Positions 55,638 to 64,000 of a stretch of DNA of 64,000 nt are shown here, piece after piece (positions within the stretch are counted from its first letter, which is position 1; every line of letters begins with the position of its first letter). The position numbers were made by a program, and so were the translations under genes. Under the pieces are notes generated by a model. That model was not told where the DNA came from. It saw only the letters and a program-made list of their open reading frames with translations, and made no database searches. The stretch covers positions 62,001 to 126,000 of the forward strand of contig CAYZTA010000007.1 in NCBI GenBank assembly GCA_964481145.1, written 5' to 3'. The DNA is from Sandaracinus sp964481145. GTDB lineage: Bacteria; Myxococcota_A; Polyangia; Polyangiales; Sandaracinaceae.

Positions 55638-56882
55638 CTATCGACGCGGCGCTCGATCTTCGATCAGTCTCCCATGTTCGTCGCGAATCGGTCCAAGCGA
55701 ATCGCGAAATGTCGCACACGGATAAGGTTCGGATCGCGGCGGCATGGGATTCACGAAGAGAGGTTGGACAATCCACCCCGATGGATCCGAGAGCGCGTTG
55801 CACATGACGCGTGGATTCTGCCGATCGAGGACGAGCCGCGCATGCGTCGCGTCTTGAAGCATCGCGAGGTCACCATCGCTATCGCCGGCGGCGAAGACTG
55901 GACGAAGCGAAGGATCATCCTGACGCGCCCTTTGTGACGCGACAGGAAGGCCAAAAATAATCTTCGAGATCCACGCGCGTTTCCCCTCGTTCCACGTCAT
56001 CACCGGCGTCTCCAGCGGGCCCTCACCACACGCTTCGAATCGCGTGGTGCTCCGCCCATGTGCATCGTGCTCCATACGCACGCCGATGACGCGCGTGCGC
56101 GAAAAGCCAATGCTCTCGACCATCGCCTCGACCATCGGCTGCGAAGAAGCGCTGACAAACCAAACTTCGACGCCCATGCGCTCGAGCGCGTGGGCGAGCT
56201 CGACCATCGGCAGATGAAGGCGTGCATATCGTTCGATCTCGATCCCGCCGATCGGGCGGCTCGAACGGATCGGCGCAGCACTCGCATCACGCCATATCGC
56301 CCGCGTGAATTCTCGAAGCTCTTCGTCGGTGCGGTTTGCAACAATGAGCTGCGCCATGAAGCCGTAGGTCGCTCGATAAAAGGGCGCGAGTGGGCGCGTG
56401 AACGCCGAGTCTCCGTCGGGGGTCATTCCGTTCCATGCGAGATGGGCGAGCACGCGTCCGCACTCCGAATCAGCCGTCGCGAGCCGACGACGTCCCGGCT
56501 CGCCTCGAAGCACAGCATCACCGCATGCGTGTTCGAGCGCATGGCGCGCAGCCTCGGTGAGCAGTTCGAGGTGTTCGAACGTGGGGCGGCCGCTTCGAAC
56601 GAACTCCTCGGGCCACTCCACCATCGATCGCTCGAGCAGCGACACGAGGACGAGATCTCCGATGTCACCGCGCATCATGGTGTTGTCCCAATCGAACACC
56701 GCCACGCGCCGACCACTCCTTCGGCTCAACTCGTCCAACATGCGTTCGAGTCGAGTTCGATTTTCAGTCGCCCAGCCCGGATCACGCAGTTCGAAGCTCA
56801 TCGCGTCCTCATACGCACGGGGAGCACCACATGAACCAAGAAGGATGGCCCAAAGCGCGCTGATTGTAATCGCTGTTCGCAC
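55638..56882 (-). CDS. HAD-superfamily phosphatase, lipoprotein
   Basis: About 414 residues. The N-terminus VRTAITISALWAILLGSC is a lipoprotein signal. Motif I FDWDNTMMRGDIGD has the nucleophile and acid Asp near 63, motif II is VWFVSASSQP, motif III Lys is in WNEGKRAWISK, and motif IV FAAGDSDGDLAML holds the metal-binding Asp pair. This resembles the phosphoserine-phosphatase-like class C1 HAD group, acting outside the cytoplasm. GTG 56882 fits the signal peptide. ATG 56921 would overlap the small plus-strand gene. Confidence 0.85.
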   Translation of the reverse strand: MRTAITISALWAILLGSCGAPRAYEDAMSFELRDPGWATENRTRLERMLDELSRRSGRRVAVFDWDNTMMRGDIGDLVLVSLLERSMVEWPEEFVRSGRPTFEHLELLTEAARHALEHACGDAVLRGEPGRRRLATADSECGRVLAHLAWNGMTPDGDSAFTRPLAPFYRATYGFMAQLIVANRTDEELREFTRAIWRDASAAPIRSSRPIGGIEIERYARLHLPMVELAHALERMGVEVWFVSASSQPMVEAMVESIGFSRTRVIGVRMEHDAHGRSTTRFEACGEGPLETPVMTWNEGKRAWISKIIFGLPVASQRARQDDPSLRPVFAAGDSDGDLAMLQDATHARLVLDRQNPRVMCNALSDPSGWIVQPLFVNPMPPRSEPYPCATFRDSLGPIRDEHGRLIEDRAPRR

Positions 56883-56919
56883 ATGTTTCCGGGAAGGGTA
56901 CCCCACCGTCGCACCTACC

Positions 56920-57060
56920 ATGACCGATGGAGACCCTCAGATTCGACTCGATGCCGAGACCGGCCGCGTGCGGATCAGCAATCTCGACTGGAACGGACCG
57001 GGAACGGCGTTCGATGTCGAAGTCGCGCTCGATTTCGCGAGCTCACGCTCGGGCGTTTGA
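56920..57060 (+). CDS. Possible 46-residue small protein
   Basis: MTDGDPQIRLDAETGRVRIS leads into NLDWNGPGTAFDVEVALDFA and a short tail, a beta-hairpin-like acidic peptide. It fills the gap between the HAD gene and the convergent crp-type gene and ends 4 bp before the latter's stop. No clear ribosome site, so coding is uncertain. Confidence 0.4.
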   Translation: MTDGDPQIRLDAETGRVRISNLDWNGPGTAFDVEVALDFASSRSGV

Positions 57061-57063
57061 ACA

Positions 57064-57714
57064 TCAGAGCTCCCCTACCCTCTCGCGCGCTTCCAAGAAC
57101 TCGAGGAATTCTTCGAGCCTCTTCAAATCACGAACGATGAACCCACCGCCTTCGGCGTCGCTCACGATCTTCAGCCGACGAATGCGCACCAGAACTTCGT
57201 CTGTCTCCTCTCGCGTGAGCCCCACATCTCTTACGAAGTCGTCCTTTGACATGTCGAGGAGCACCGAACCATCTTCTTGAACTCGACCGTTCATCTCCGC
57301 CTGACGACACAGCCCGAGAATCACACGCGCCTTCGGATCGCGATGCATGAGCACCTCGATGAGCGCGTTGGCCGCGTCGAGCCGACGCGCGAGCTTGGCG
57401 ATCATCCGCACCGCGATTTCGGCGTTACCAACGACCATCTGACTCAATGTCTTGGCGCCGATCACGAGCACGCGCAGCTCGGTGAGTGCTTCGGCGGTCG
57501 CATTCCGAGGTTTGGAATTGAGGATCGCCATCTCCCCGAAGAACTCGCCAGGCCCAAGGACTGCCAGCGTCTTTTCACCATCACGCGTCGCTTTGGTGAT
57601 CCGAACCTGGCCGGTCTGGATCACGAACATGGTGTCGCCCGGTTCATCCTCGCGGAAAAGGACACTGCCCGCTTCGAAGGTCCGCCCCAGCCGGGCGAAT
57701 AGCTGATCTGACAT
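57064..57714 (-). CDS. Crp/Fnr-family transcriptional regulator
   Basis: 216 residues. The cyclic-nucleotide-binding beta-roll (about 10-120) has GDTMFVIQTGQVRITKA and LGPGEFFGEMAIL, with NATAEALTELRVLVI. The long dimerisation helix follows (IAVRMIAKLARRLDAANALI), then a C-terminal winged HTH (LDMSKDDFVRDVGLTREETD). The phosphate-binding Arg-Ser/Thr pair is RNAT-like, so cAMP binding is plausible but not certain. Targets unknown. It stands alone on the minus strand. Confidence 0.9.
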   Translation of the reverse strand: MSDQLFARLGRTFEAGSVLFREDEPGDTMFVIQTGQVRITKATRDGEKTLAVLGPGEFFGEMAILNSKPRNATAEALTELRVLVIGAKTLSQMVVGNAEIAVRMIAKLARRLDAANALIEVLMHRDPKARVILGLCRQAEMNGRVQEDGSVLLDMSKDDFVRDVGLTREETDEVLVRIRRLKIVSDAEGGGFIVRDLKRLEEFLEFLEARERVGEL

Positions 57715-57781
57715 GAGATGATGAGGGTATCTCGTTGTTCATCACGGGGTCAAAACTGCAATTTCGTGGTAGCCGAGCACC

Positions 57782-58483
57782 ATGCGTCCATTCACGCTCG
57801 CCTGCCTCGTCGCGATCCTGATCGTGTCATCGATGCGGGCACACGCCCAAACGACCGAAAAAGAAGCCTCGCTCCTGAGCGGGCGCACGCTCGAGCCGGG
57901 TGAAGCGATGATGGGCGCCGCGCTCGGATGGCCCGGCTTTTGGGCTCAGCTCGAGCTCGCTCCGAGCCCTCATGTCAACGTCGGTGTTCGTGGTGCCGTC
58001 GTCTATGGCTCACCGATCATGAGCCTTGCCTCGGGTGCGGGCGGCGAGTTCACGATTCCTATTCGTATTCACGTATTCGGAGAGACGGGTTTCGATGTTT
58101 CATTGCGGCTCGCTCCGATGGTCGCATTCGGAGAAGGTCGACTCTTTGGTGCCGATGACTCGGCCCTCGCGAATCGCCTCGGCGTCTCGTCGCGACTCGA
58201 GCTGGGTATGCTCTTCGGGTATCGTGCCGCCGAGCGGTTCACTTTCTTCTTTGGCGTGCATGGAGCGCCGGGTTTCTCGTTTCTGGAGGGCGGAGACACC
58301 CGCGCGATCGGCGTCTTTTATGGTGCGATCGGAGTCGAGGCTTTGATGTCGCCCAAGACAATGCTCTTTGCCGAGCTCCAAGGCGGCATCGGAATCGCAG
58401 ACGATGCAGGGCTGACATTCGCACTGTACGCCCAACGAGAACTTCTCCGACTCTCATTGGGCATTGCCTACGTCCTCGACTAA
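57782..58483 (+). CDS. Predicted outer-membrane beta-barrel-like protein
   Basis: 233 residues. A signal peptide (MRPFTLACLVAILIVSSMRA, cleavage after AHA) is followed by alternating hydrophobic and polar strands (VNVGVRGAVVYG, FTFFFGVHGAPGFSFLEG, TMLFAELQGGIGIADDAG). It ends in a strand terminated LSLGIAYVLD, consistent with an outer-membrane barrel of about 10 strands. No enzymatic motif. Its stop codon is immediately followed by the MITE-like element. Confidence 0.75.
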   Translation: MRPFTLACLVAILIVSSMRAHAQTTEKEASLLSGRTLEPGEAMMGAALGWPGFWAQLELAPSPHVNVGVRGAVVYGSPIMSLASGAGGEFTIPIRIHVFGETGFDVSLRLAPMVAFGEGRLFGADDSALANRLGVSSRLELGMLFGYRAAERFTFFFGVHGAPGFSFLEGGDTRAIGVFYGAIGVEALMSPKTMLFAELQGGIGIADDAGLTFALYAQRELLRLSLGIAYVLD

Positions 58484-58636
58484 GGCGTGTCCGCATATTC
58501 CGGACCGAGCATGGCGAAGGGCGCAGAATCGCAGGCTAGGCGCGAGGAGGGAGCAGGCGATAGCCTGTGACCGACGAGCAACAACGCATGCGATTCTGCG
58601 AACGAGCCAGGCGATGGGAGGATGTGCGGACACGCC
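58484..58636. mobile_element. MITE-like palindromic element (153 bp)
   Basis: Terminal inverted repeats GGCGTGTCCGCA (58484-58495) and TGCGGACACGCC (58625-58636) are perfect over 12 bp. CTAA flanks both ends and looks like a target duplication. In fact CTAAGGCGT is repeated at 58480 and 58637, so removing the element restores a continuous sequence. Inside, CGCAGAATCGCA (58522) pairs with TGCGATTCTGCG (58589), and CAGGC-gata-GCCTG forms the central hairpin (58554-58567). No protein is encoded. Confidence 0.7.
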
Positions 58637-58676
58637 CTAAGGCGTCTTTCTTTTCCTGCGCTATCGTTCCGCCGCA

Positions 58677-59156
58677 ATGAAGTGTTGGCTGATGAAGAGT
58701 GAACCCGACGTTTTCTCGATCGACGATCTCGAACGGGACCGCCGAACGACATGGGAAGGCGTCCGCAACTATCAAGCGCGCAATTCGATGCGCGACGACA
58801 TGAAGCTCGGCGATCTCGTTTTTTACTACCATTCGAACGCCGATCCATCGGGTATCGCTGGGATCGCGCGCGTCGTGAAGGAGGCCTATCCCGATCCCAC
58901 GCAGTTCGACCGCAAGAGTGATTACTACGACGAGCGCGCCAAAAAAGACGCCCCCCCATGGTGCATGGTGGACCTCGAATTCGTCGAAAAATTTGGACAG
59001 ATCGTGCCTCTCGAAGCACTCAAACACGAAGCCGCACTGGCCGACATGCTCGTCGTACAAAAGGGTCAACGGCTCTCGGTGCAGCTCGTGCGAGAGGACC
59101 ACTTTCGTCACGTTCTGAAGATGGCCCACGCGAAGACAAAGCTCCGCTCACGCTGA
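58677..59156 (+). CDS. EVE-domain protein
   Basis: 159 residues, a full-length EVE fold: MKCWLMKSEPDVFSIDDLER, TTWEGVRNYQARNSMRDDMK, GDLVFYYHSNADPSGIAGIA and PWCMVDLEFVEKFGQIVPL. EVE is related to YTH and PUA and reads modified bases in RNA or DNA. The binding pocket aromatic residues (Trp and Tyr) are kept. Standalone copies are common and of unknown role. A possible -10 (TATCGT) lies close to the ATG. Confidence 0.92.
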   Translation: MKCWLMKSEPDVFSIDDLERDRRTTWEGVRNYQARNSMRDDMKLGDLVFYYHSNADPSGIAGIARVVKEAYPDPTQFDRKSDYYDERAKKDAPPWCMVDLEFVEKFGQIVPLEALKHEAALADMLVVQKGQRLSVQLVREDHFRHVLKMAHAKTKLRSR

Positions 59157-59207
59157 GGCATTTTTATTGACGTACGCGCCCCGAGGCTGCGATCCTGGCA
59201 TGTGGGT

Positions 59208-61703
59208 ATGAGTGCGCACACAGCCACATTCGACGGAGTACGCGACGAGGGCGGACGACGCCACGAAGTGCTGGGAATTCTGAGCACTGCGGCCACGATT
59301 CTCCTCAGCCTTTCGCTTTTTTCTTACGACCTGCGTGGAGGAGAGAACTGGATCGGCCCCGTGGGCGAGTGGATCGCCAATATTGCCGCGAGTGCATTCG
59401 GAGCGGCCGCATGGGTCGTTCCCTTCGAGCTCGCGCTCTTGACGGTTCGTCTTTTTCAGCGACGCCGTTCTCCAGTCGGGCTCGCTCATCTCGCGAGCAC
59501 CCTCGTCATCGTTCTCGTGGGTTGCGCCATGGTGCATCTCGCGATGCCGAACGAGATGGTGCTCGGCGGACACTTGCCCGGAGGGCTCTTCGGAGAGATC
59601 CTCGGCGAGCTTCTGCGATCGCTGCTCGGACTCGTCGGCGCATTCGTGGTCGGCACCGCAGTGATCCTCGTCACGATGGTGCTGCGCACCTCGTTCTCCA
59701 TCGTGGAAGCCACACACATCGTGGTGGGAGGCGCGATCGCGGGCGGAACTGCGGCGCGTGAGTGGACCACGAGTGTCTTCGAGGCGTGGCGAGAAGCACG
59801 CGCGCTCGAAGCCCGCGAACGCGAAGAAGAAGCCGCGCGAAATGCGCCCCGAATCATCACTCCTCACAAGGAATCTGAGGACACGTCGCCTGAGCAGACG
59901 ACCAAACCACGAGCACGGCGGACACAAAAGAAAGAAGCCAAGAGCATCAAGCCAAGCGAGGACGAAGCCACCGAGGACCTCGAGGAAGAAGAGGTCGAGC
60001 GAGAGGCCATCGAAGAACCCATCATCGAGGCGAAGCCGGCGTCGAAGCGATCCGTGGTGTCCGAAACGGACAGCCCGAAGATCGTCGCGCCACGGCTCGA
60101 TGCGATCAAACAAGAGCCCACGACGAACGAATCGAAAGCTCCCATGAAGCGCGGTGAATACATTCCGCCGCAGACTTCATTGCTCGACGCGCCTCCAGCG
60201 CAGCTCATCGAGATCGACGCCGCGACATTGCAAACCAATGCAGCTCGCCTCGTACAAAAACTCGAAGCATATGGCGTGAAGGGGCGCGTCGATGAGATTC
60301 ATCCGGGGCCCGTCGTCACGATGTACGAGCTCGAGCCTGAAAGCGGCACGAAAGTCAGCAAGATCGCGGGGCTCGCAGACGACCTCGCGATGGCGTTGGC
60401 CGCACAAAAAGTGCGAATCGTCGCGCCGATTCCGGGCAAAGCACGAGTGGGTTTCGAACTGCCCAACAAGCATCGTCAAACAGTTTATCTCCGCGACATC
60501 CTCGAAGATCGACGTTGGGAAGAGACGGCGCAGAAGGCCGCCTTGCCCACCGCATTCGGGAAAGACATCGCGGGACATCCCGTCTATGGCGACCTCGCGA
60601 AGATGCCGCATCTCCTCGTCGCAGGCGCGACGGGTGCGGGCAAGAGCGTCGGTCTGAACGTGATGCTCTGTTCGCTCCTCATGAAGCGCACTCCAGAAGA
60701 GGTGCGCATGTTGATGATCGATCCCAAGGTGGTCGAGCTCGCCGTGTTCGATGGCATTCCCCACATGCTCTTGCCGGTCGTGACCGACATGAAAAAGGCC
60801 TCGCTCGCGCTTCGTTGGGCGGTGGACGAAATGGAGCGGCGGTATCAGCTCTTCGCCGATGCAGGTGCGCGAAATATCACCACGTACAATGAGCGAGTCG
60901 AAAAGGTCATCCGCGGCGAGCTCGCTCCCGAGAAGTTGAGCCCCAAGAAGGCCGGTAAACAAAAGGCGCAAGGCATCGATGGCGAAGACGTCTATGTGGA
61001 TCCGGTAGACGACGAGAGGCCCGACGAGCTGCCGATGCCCACGAAGCTGCCTTATGTCGTCGTGGTCGTCGACGAGTTCGCCGATCTCATGATGGTGGCT
61101 GCCAAAGACGTCGAATCTGCCATCGCGCGTTTGGCGCAAAAAGCGCGTGCCGCGGGGATCCACGTCATCCTCGCGACGCAGCGCCCCTCGGTCGATGTCA
61201 TCACCGGGATGATCAAAGCGAATTTCCCAGCGCGCATTGCATTCAAAGTCAGCCAACGAGAAGACAGCAAGACGATCCTCGGTCGCATCGGCGCCGAGCA
61301 TTTGCTCGGTCAGGGCGATATGTTGATGATCCCCCCGGGCGCGAGTGATCTGCGTCGCGTGCACAGCGCATACGTCGGCGAGCACGAGGTGCAAGCGCTT
61401 TGCGATCATCTGCGCGAACAGGGCAAGCCTGTCTACGACGAGCAAATTCTGGCGCCGCGGGATGATGAGAGCGGCGAAGTGCTCGGTGAAGGTGTCTCGG
61501 GGAGCGATGATCCGCTTTATGACCGCGCGGTCGCGTCCGTGGCCACAGCCGGATATTGCTCGATCAGCCACATCCAGAGACAGCTCGGAATCGGCTACAA
61601 CAAAGCCGCCAAGCTGGTCGAAAAGATGGAACAAGAAGGGGTGGTTGGCCCCGCAACTGGCAAAGCGGGCGGGCGGCGAGAAGTCCTGATCAGCGCGCTT
61701 TGA
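59208..61703 (+). CDS. ftsK: DNA translocase FtsK/SpoIIIE
   Basis: 831 residues. The membrane domain with about four helices occupies 20-190 (ILSTAATILLSLSLFSY, GAAAWVVPFELALLTVRLF). An acidic/Lys linker spans about 195-310. The motor has KVSKIAGLADDLAMALAA, Walker A GATGAGKSVGLN at 473 and Walker B YVVVVVDEFADLMM. The C-terminal gamma winged helix (GYCSISHIQRQLGIGYNKAA) reads KOPS/SRS sites. A small Lys/Asp insertion precedes Walker B, as in many FtsK. It acts in chromosome segregation and dimer resolution, matching the XerC encoded in the window. Confidence 0.95.
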   Translation: MSAHTATFDGVRDEGGRRHEVLGILSTAATILLSLSLFSYDLRGGENWIGPVGEWIANIAASAFGAAAWVVPFELALLTVRLFQRRRSPVGLAHLASTLVIVLVGCAMVHLAMPNEMVLGGHLPGGLFGEILGELLRSLLGLVGAFVVGTAVILVTMVLRTSFSIVEATHIVVGGAIAGGTAAREWTTSVFEAWREARALEAREREEEAARNAPRIITPHKESEDTSPEQTTKPRARRTQKKEAKSIKPSEDEATEDLEEEEVEREAIEEPIIEAKPASKRSVVSETDSPKIVAPRLDAIKQEPTTNESKAPMKRGEYIPPQTSLLDAPPAQLIEIDAATLQTNAARLVQKLEAYGVKGRVDEIHPGPVVTMYELEPESGTKVSKIAGLADDLAMALAAQKVRIVAPIPGKARVGFELPNKHRQTVYLRDILEDRRWEETAQKAALPTAFGKDIAGHPVYGDLAKMPHLLVAGATGAGKSVGLNVMLCSLLMKRTPEEVRMLMIDPKVVELAVFDGIPHMLLPVVTDMKKASLALRWAVDEMERRYQLFADAGARNITTYNERVEKVIRGELAPEKLSPKKAGKQKAQGIDGEDVYVDPVDDERPDELPMPTKLPYVVVVVDEFADLMMVAAKDVESAIARLAQKARAAGIHVILATQRPSVDVITGMIKANFPARIAFKVSQREDSKTILGRIGAEHLLGQGDMLMIPPGASDLRRVHSAYVGEHEVQALCDHLREQGKPVYDEQILAPRDDESGEVLGEGVSGSDDPLYDRAVASVATAGYCSISHIQRQLGIGYNKAAKLVEKMEQEGVVGPATGKAGGRREVLISAL

Positions 61704-61747
61704 GCACGTAGGACCTCATTGGCTCGCCGTGTGCTCACCACAGGAGC

Positions 61748-62887
61748 ATGCGGCACTCCGCCCTTCTATTCACGATCATCCTTCTGCCCACGGTGATGTT
61801 CACGCAAACACTCGTGGCACAGGAGCATTCGACGGTCATCCGTACGCCGATCGACGATGATTTTTACACAGCGAACCGATACATCGAAATCCTGGCACCG
61901 ATCACAGGCGATTTGGTGGCTGCGGGGCGTGAAATTCGAATCGAGAATGAGATCTCGGATGACGTCATCGCGGCAGGAGAAACCATACTCATCGAAGGCA
62001 CGGTGGGCGATGACGTGCGTGCTGCGGGGCGCACAGTCACCATCGCTGCCCCGGTCGGGGGGCATTTGATCGCCGCCGGAGGCACCGTGACGCTCGCTCC
62101 CACCGAGCGAGTCAATCGCTGGGCTTGGATTGCAGGAGATCACATCACCGTGGCGGGGAGCGTCGGATCGCTACGCGCCTACGGCGAAGAAATCACGATC
62201 ACCGGAGAGATTCACGGACCTGCTGATATTCAGGGTGAGACGATTCGCCTCGGGCCGAATGCGGTGATTCATGGAGATCTCACGTGGGCGAGCGCGAATG
62301 AGCTCATCGTCGAAGAAGGTGCGCGCATCTCCGGTAGCTCGGTGCGCCTTCCGTTCGCCGAAGGGACAGGGGCCGCGCAGATCACAGGGGCGATCTTCTG
62401 GGTCGCGAGCTTCGCGCTCGCAGCCGCATTGATCGCGCTTCTATTTCCCCGCCTCTCGTTTTTGGTGGGTCAACGCGCACGAACCTCGGTGGGGCGTTCG
62501 TTGCTCTTCGGACTCATGATCGTGTTCCTGAGTCCACTCGCCATCGTGCTCGCGCTCATGAGCGGCGTGCTTTGGTTGGTGGGTCTCATATTTCTCGCCG
62601 CATATCTCTTGAGCTTGGCGGCGGGTCTCGTGTTCGGGTTTTATGCGCTCGGCGGGGCCGGACTGGAGCTCGTGGGGCGGGGTGACAAGGCGCGTCGTGG
62701 AGCTCGAATCGGTGCTGCCGTGCTCGCGGCAATCGCGATCGCCGTGATCTCTTTTATCCCCGTCTTGGGCCCGCTCGTGGTTGTGGCCACGATCATCCTC
62801 GGGGCTGGCGCGATGTTCCTTTCGATGTGGAGCGTGAGACGCGAAGCCCGAACACCCCAAACCACATCCGCGCCTGTTCCAGCGTGA
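61748..62887 (+). CDS. Polymer-forming (bactofilin-like) beta-helix membrane protein
   Basis: 379 residues. A signal peptide (MRHSALLFTIILLPTVMFTQ) precedes residues 35-210, a right-handed beta-helix of about 18-residue turns (GDLVAAGREIRIENEISDDV, AAGETILIEGTVGDDVRAAG). It resembles polymer-forming bactofilin-type repeats but lies outside the cytoplasm. Four membrane helices follow (about 218-350), then a short tail. It may be an envelope scaffold. No enzymatic motif. Confidence 0.8.
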   Translation: MRHSALLFTIILLPTVMFTQTLVAQEHSTVIRTPIDDDFYTANRYIEILAPITGDLVAAGREIRIENEISDDVIAAGETILIEGTVGDDVRAAGRTVTIAAPVGGHLIAAGGTVTLAPTERVNRWAWIAGDHITVAGSVGSLRAYGEEITITGEIHGPADIQGETIRLGPNAVIHGDLTWASANELIVEEGARISGSSVRLPFAEGTGAAQITGAIFWVASFALAAALIALLFPRLSFLVGQRARTSVGRSLLFGLMIVFLSPLAIVLALMSGVLWLVGLIFLAAYLLSLAAGLVFGFYALGGAGLELVGRGDKARRGARIGAAVLAAIAIAVISFIPVLGPLVVVATIILGAGAMFLSMWSVRREARTPQTTSAPVPA

Positions 62888-62892
62888 GAGCG

Positions 62893-63564
62893 TCAATGAA
62901 CGTGGATGATCATGTAGCGTCCGATCGCGACGAGGAGATCGCCCACATCCACGAGCACGAAATACCAATACAGATAGACACTCAAGAACAGAAGTCCGAA
63001 CTGCAATACAGCCGCCACCATCCTTCGATAGGTCGGCTTCGGATTCATCATGAGCCGCGTGACGCGCAGACCCTCTTCATATGGAACCACATACGCCACC
63101 GCGCGGCCTTGAAGGCGTGCATACACACGGGCCGCCACCTCGAGTTTGCGCGCCAAGTGAGCTGGCAACGCACTTCCCTGATGCAAGAACTCGAGCGCCC
63201 CATGTGGGCTCGCCCGAACGATGACATCGAGCCATCCTTCACGTCTCGTGCGCTGGATGGCTTCGAGCGTCGAACGTTGCGGTAGTTTCGGCGTTCTTCG
63301 AGGAGTCGGAACGAGCGGCAAGATCCCTCCAGGCCCGGATCGCCCTCCTGCCCCGAGCATCCCCGCTGCGAAGATCAACCCCACGGAGATCATTCCGAAC
63401 GAAACCAAACCAAAGGCGAGCATGCCGACCGCCACGACACCGCGCGCGACTTGGCCTACCGCAATGACGCCCGTCGCCATCTGACCGATCGCGACGACGC
63501 CCGTCGCCATCTGACCAATCGCGATGACGCCATGAGCTTCTTGACCCACTGCGAAGAACTGCAT
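62893..63564 (-). CDS. Decapeptide-repeat membrane protein
   Basis: About 223 residues. The N-terminal 80 residues are seven or so approximate decapeptides such as AIGQMATGVV and AVGQVARGVV, entirely hydrophobic or small. They suit stacked beta strands or membrane hairpins. A Gly/Pro-rich linker leads to a soluble segment (about 105-190) with RREGWLDVIVRASPHGALEFL. A final membrane helix (FGLLFLSVYLYWYFVLVDV) ends the protein. ATG 63564 has GGGGTAGGA upstream. Unknown function. Confidence 0.75.
   Translation of the reverse strand: MQFFAVGQEAHGVIAIGQMATGVVAIGQMATGVIAVGQVARGVVAVGMLAFGLVSFGMISVGLIFAAGMLGAGGRSGPGGILPLVPTPRRTPKLPQRSTLEAIQRTRREGWLDVIVRASPHGALEFLHQGSALPAHLARKLEVAARVYARLQGRAVAYVVPYEEGLRVTRLMMNPKPTYRRMVAAVLQFGLLFLSVYLYWYFVLVDVGDLLVAIGRYMIIHVH
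63474..63533. repeat. 30-bp tandem repeat, two clear copies
   Basis: Two consecutive 30-bp units beginning GTCGCCATCTGACC, differing at a few positions, encode the decapeptide A-I-G-Q-M-A-T-G-V-V/I of the preceding protein. Confidence 0.8.
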
Positions 63565-63641
63565 TCGCAATGCATCCTACCCCGAGAGGCACGTGAGCTC
63601 CAAAGAGACGTTTCTTCCGCGGTCGGGTATGCTCGCGATCC

Positions 63642-64000
63642 ATGATCTCGAATGGCACCATCGCCTGTTCCCGATGCGCCAAATCGCTGCCGGCCACGGC
63701 CACTTTTTGCGACGGATGTGGGGCACGGGTCATTCCCTTCGGAGGCGCGTCTGGCTCCATCCCGATGGCCACACTCAACGCCCGAGTCGGCTTCGTCGCG
63801 GGCGGGCATGGCATGCCGGTCTGTGGTTCGTGTGGCGCCATCGCAATCCAACATCGCACGCAATGTGAGGGTTGTGGCGCGCCCATGGGAGAGTCTTGGC
63901 AATCCGTGCCTGCACGACGTGATGGATGCGCATGGGTGCGAGTCAAAACGGAAATCACCTGTCGACACTGCGGCCATCGATCACCGCTCGACGCGCTCGA
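63642..64000 (+). CDS. Zinc-ribbon protein, C-terminus beyond right edge
   Basis: At least 119 residues, open to the window edge. Five CxxC pairs occur: CSRC, CDGC, CGSC, CEGC and CRHC, in a double zinc-ribbon arrangement (IACSRCAKSLPATATFCDGC, VCGSCGAI, QCEGCGAP, ITCRHCGH). It probably binds two zinc ions and may bind nucleic acid or protein. TATGCT ends 8 nt before the ATG, suggesting a very short leader. The divergent neighbour is the decapeptide-repeat gene. Confidence 0.75.
   Translation, partial: MISNGTIACSRCAKSLPATATFCDGCGARVIPFGGASGSIPMATLNARVGFVAGGHGMPVCGSCGAIAIQHRTQCEGCGAPMGESWQSVPARRDGCAWVRVKTEITCRHCGHRSPLDAL

Overview
This window comes from a bacterial chromosome of roughly 60% G+C. 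It is most consistent with a member of the Myxococcota (Polyangia-like). The pointers are Cys-rich and MopE-type lipoproteins, a Hanks-type Ser/Thr kinase coupled to a sigma-54 activator, a complete pilMNOPQ block, a flotillin/giant-ATPase locus and many short-leader transcripts. The taxonomic call is inference from gene content. I see no rRNA, tRNA, CRISPR array or intact insertion sequence.

Layout. 1-7.9 kb (minus): a MopE-type lipoprotein running off the left edge, then pilM-N-O-P-Q with an upstream Cro/C1-type HTH gene and its promoter. 8-16 kb: a LysM/M15 peptidase-like protein; a minus-strand cassette of Ser/Thr kinase, GAF/sigma-54 activator and small lipoprotein; a Cys-rich lipoprotein with a metzincin-like zinc site; an SDR-fold protein without its catalytic residues. 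16.1-16.4 kb: a 54-residue protein behind a near-consensus sigma-54 promoter. 16.4-21.2 kb: DUF4350-MoxR-DUF58-rsmA operon. 21.2-25.2 kb: a membrane/SRPBCC fusion, a dipeptide epimerase and a five-domain S1 protein. 25.3-33.5 kb: a three-gene module of YqiJ-like membrane protein, flotillin and a 1714-residue AAA+ ATPase.

33.4-37.4 kb: hslV-hslU-phosphatase, divergent from a XerC-type recombinase. 37.3-45.4 kb: an unknown protein, an intact SDR, a lipoprotein, clpB, rpsU and a GH15 glycosidase. 45.5-48.0 kb is an accessory or decay zone: a frameshifted gene, an Rpn-family nuclease, spaced palindromes, a groEL 3' relic that still has its terminator, and a truncated lysR. 48.1-54.3 kb: map, glgA-glgC, and a MocR-type regulator leading into pdxS without an adjacent pdxT. 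54.3-64 kb: lipoproteins, NUDIX, HAD, Crp-type regulator, an outer-membrane-like protein, a 153-bp MITE-like element, an EVE-domain protein, ftsK, a polymer-forming membrane protein, a decapeptide-repeat membrane protein and a zinc-ribbon protein cut by the right edge.

The main themes are envelope biology (type IV pilus, flotillin, lipoproteins), proteostasis (HslVU, ClpB, groEL relic), glycogen metabolism (GlgA, GlgC, GH15) and vitamin B6 synthesis. The most promising undescribed items are the sigma-54-driven micropeptide and the flotillin/giant-ATPase module.
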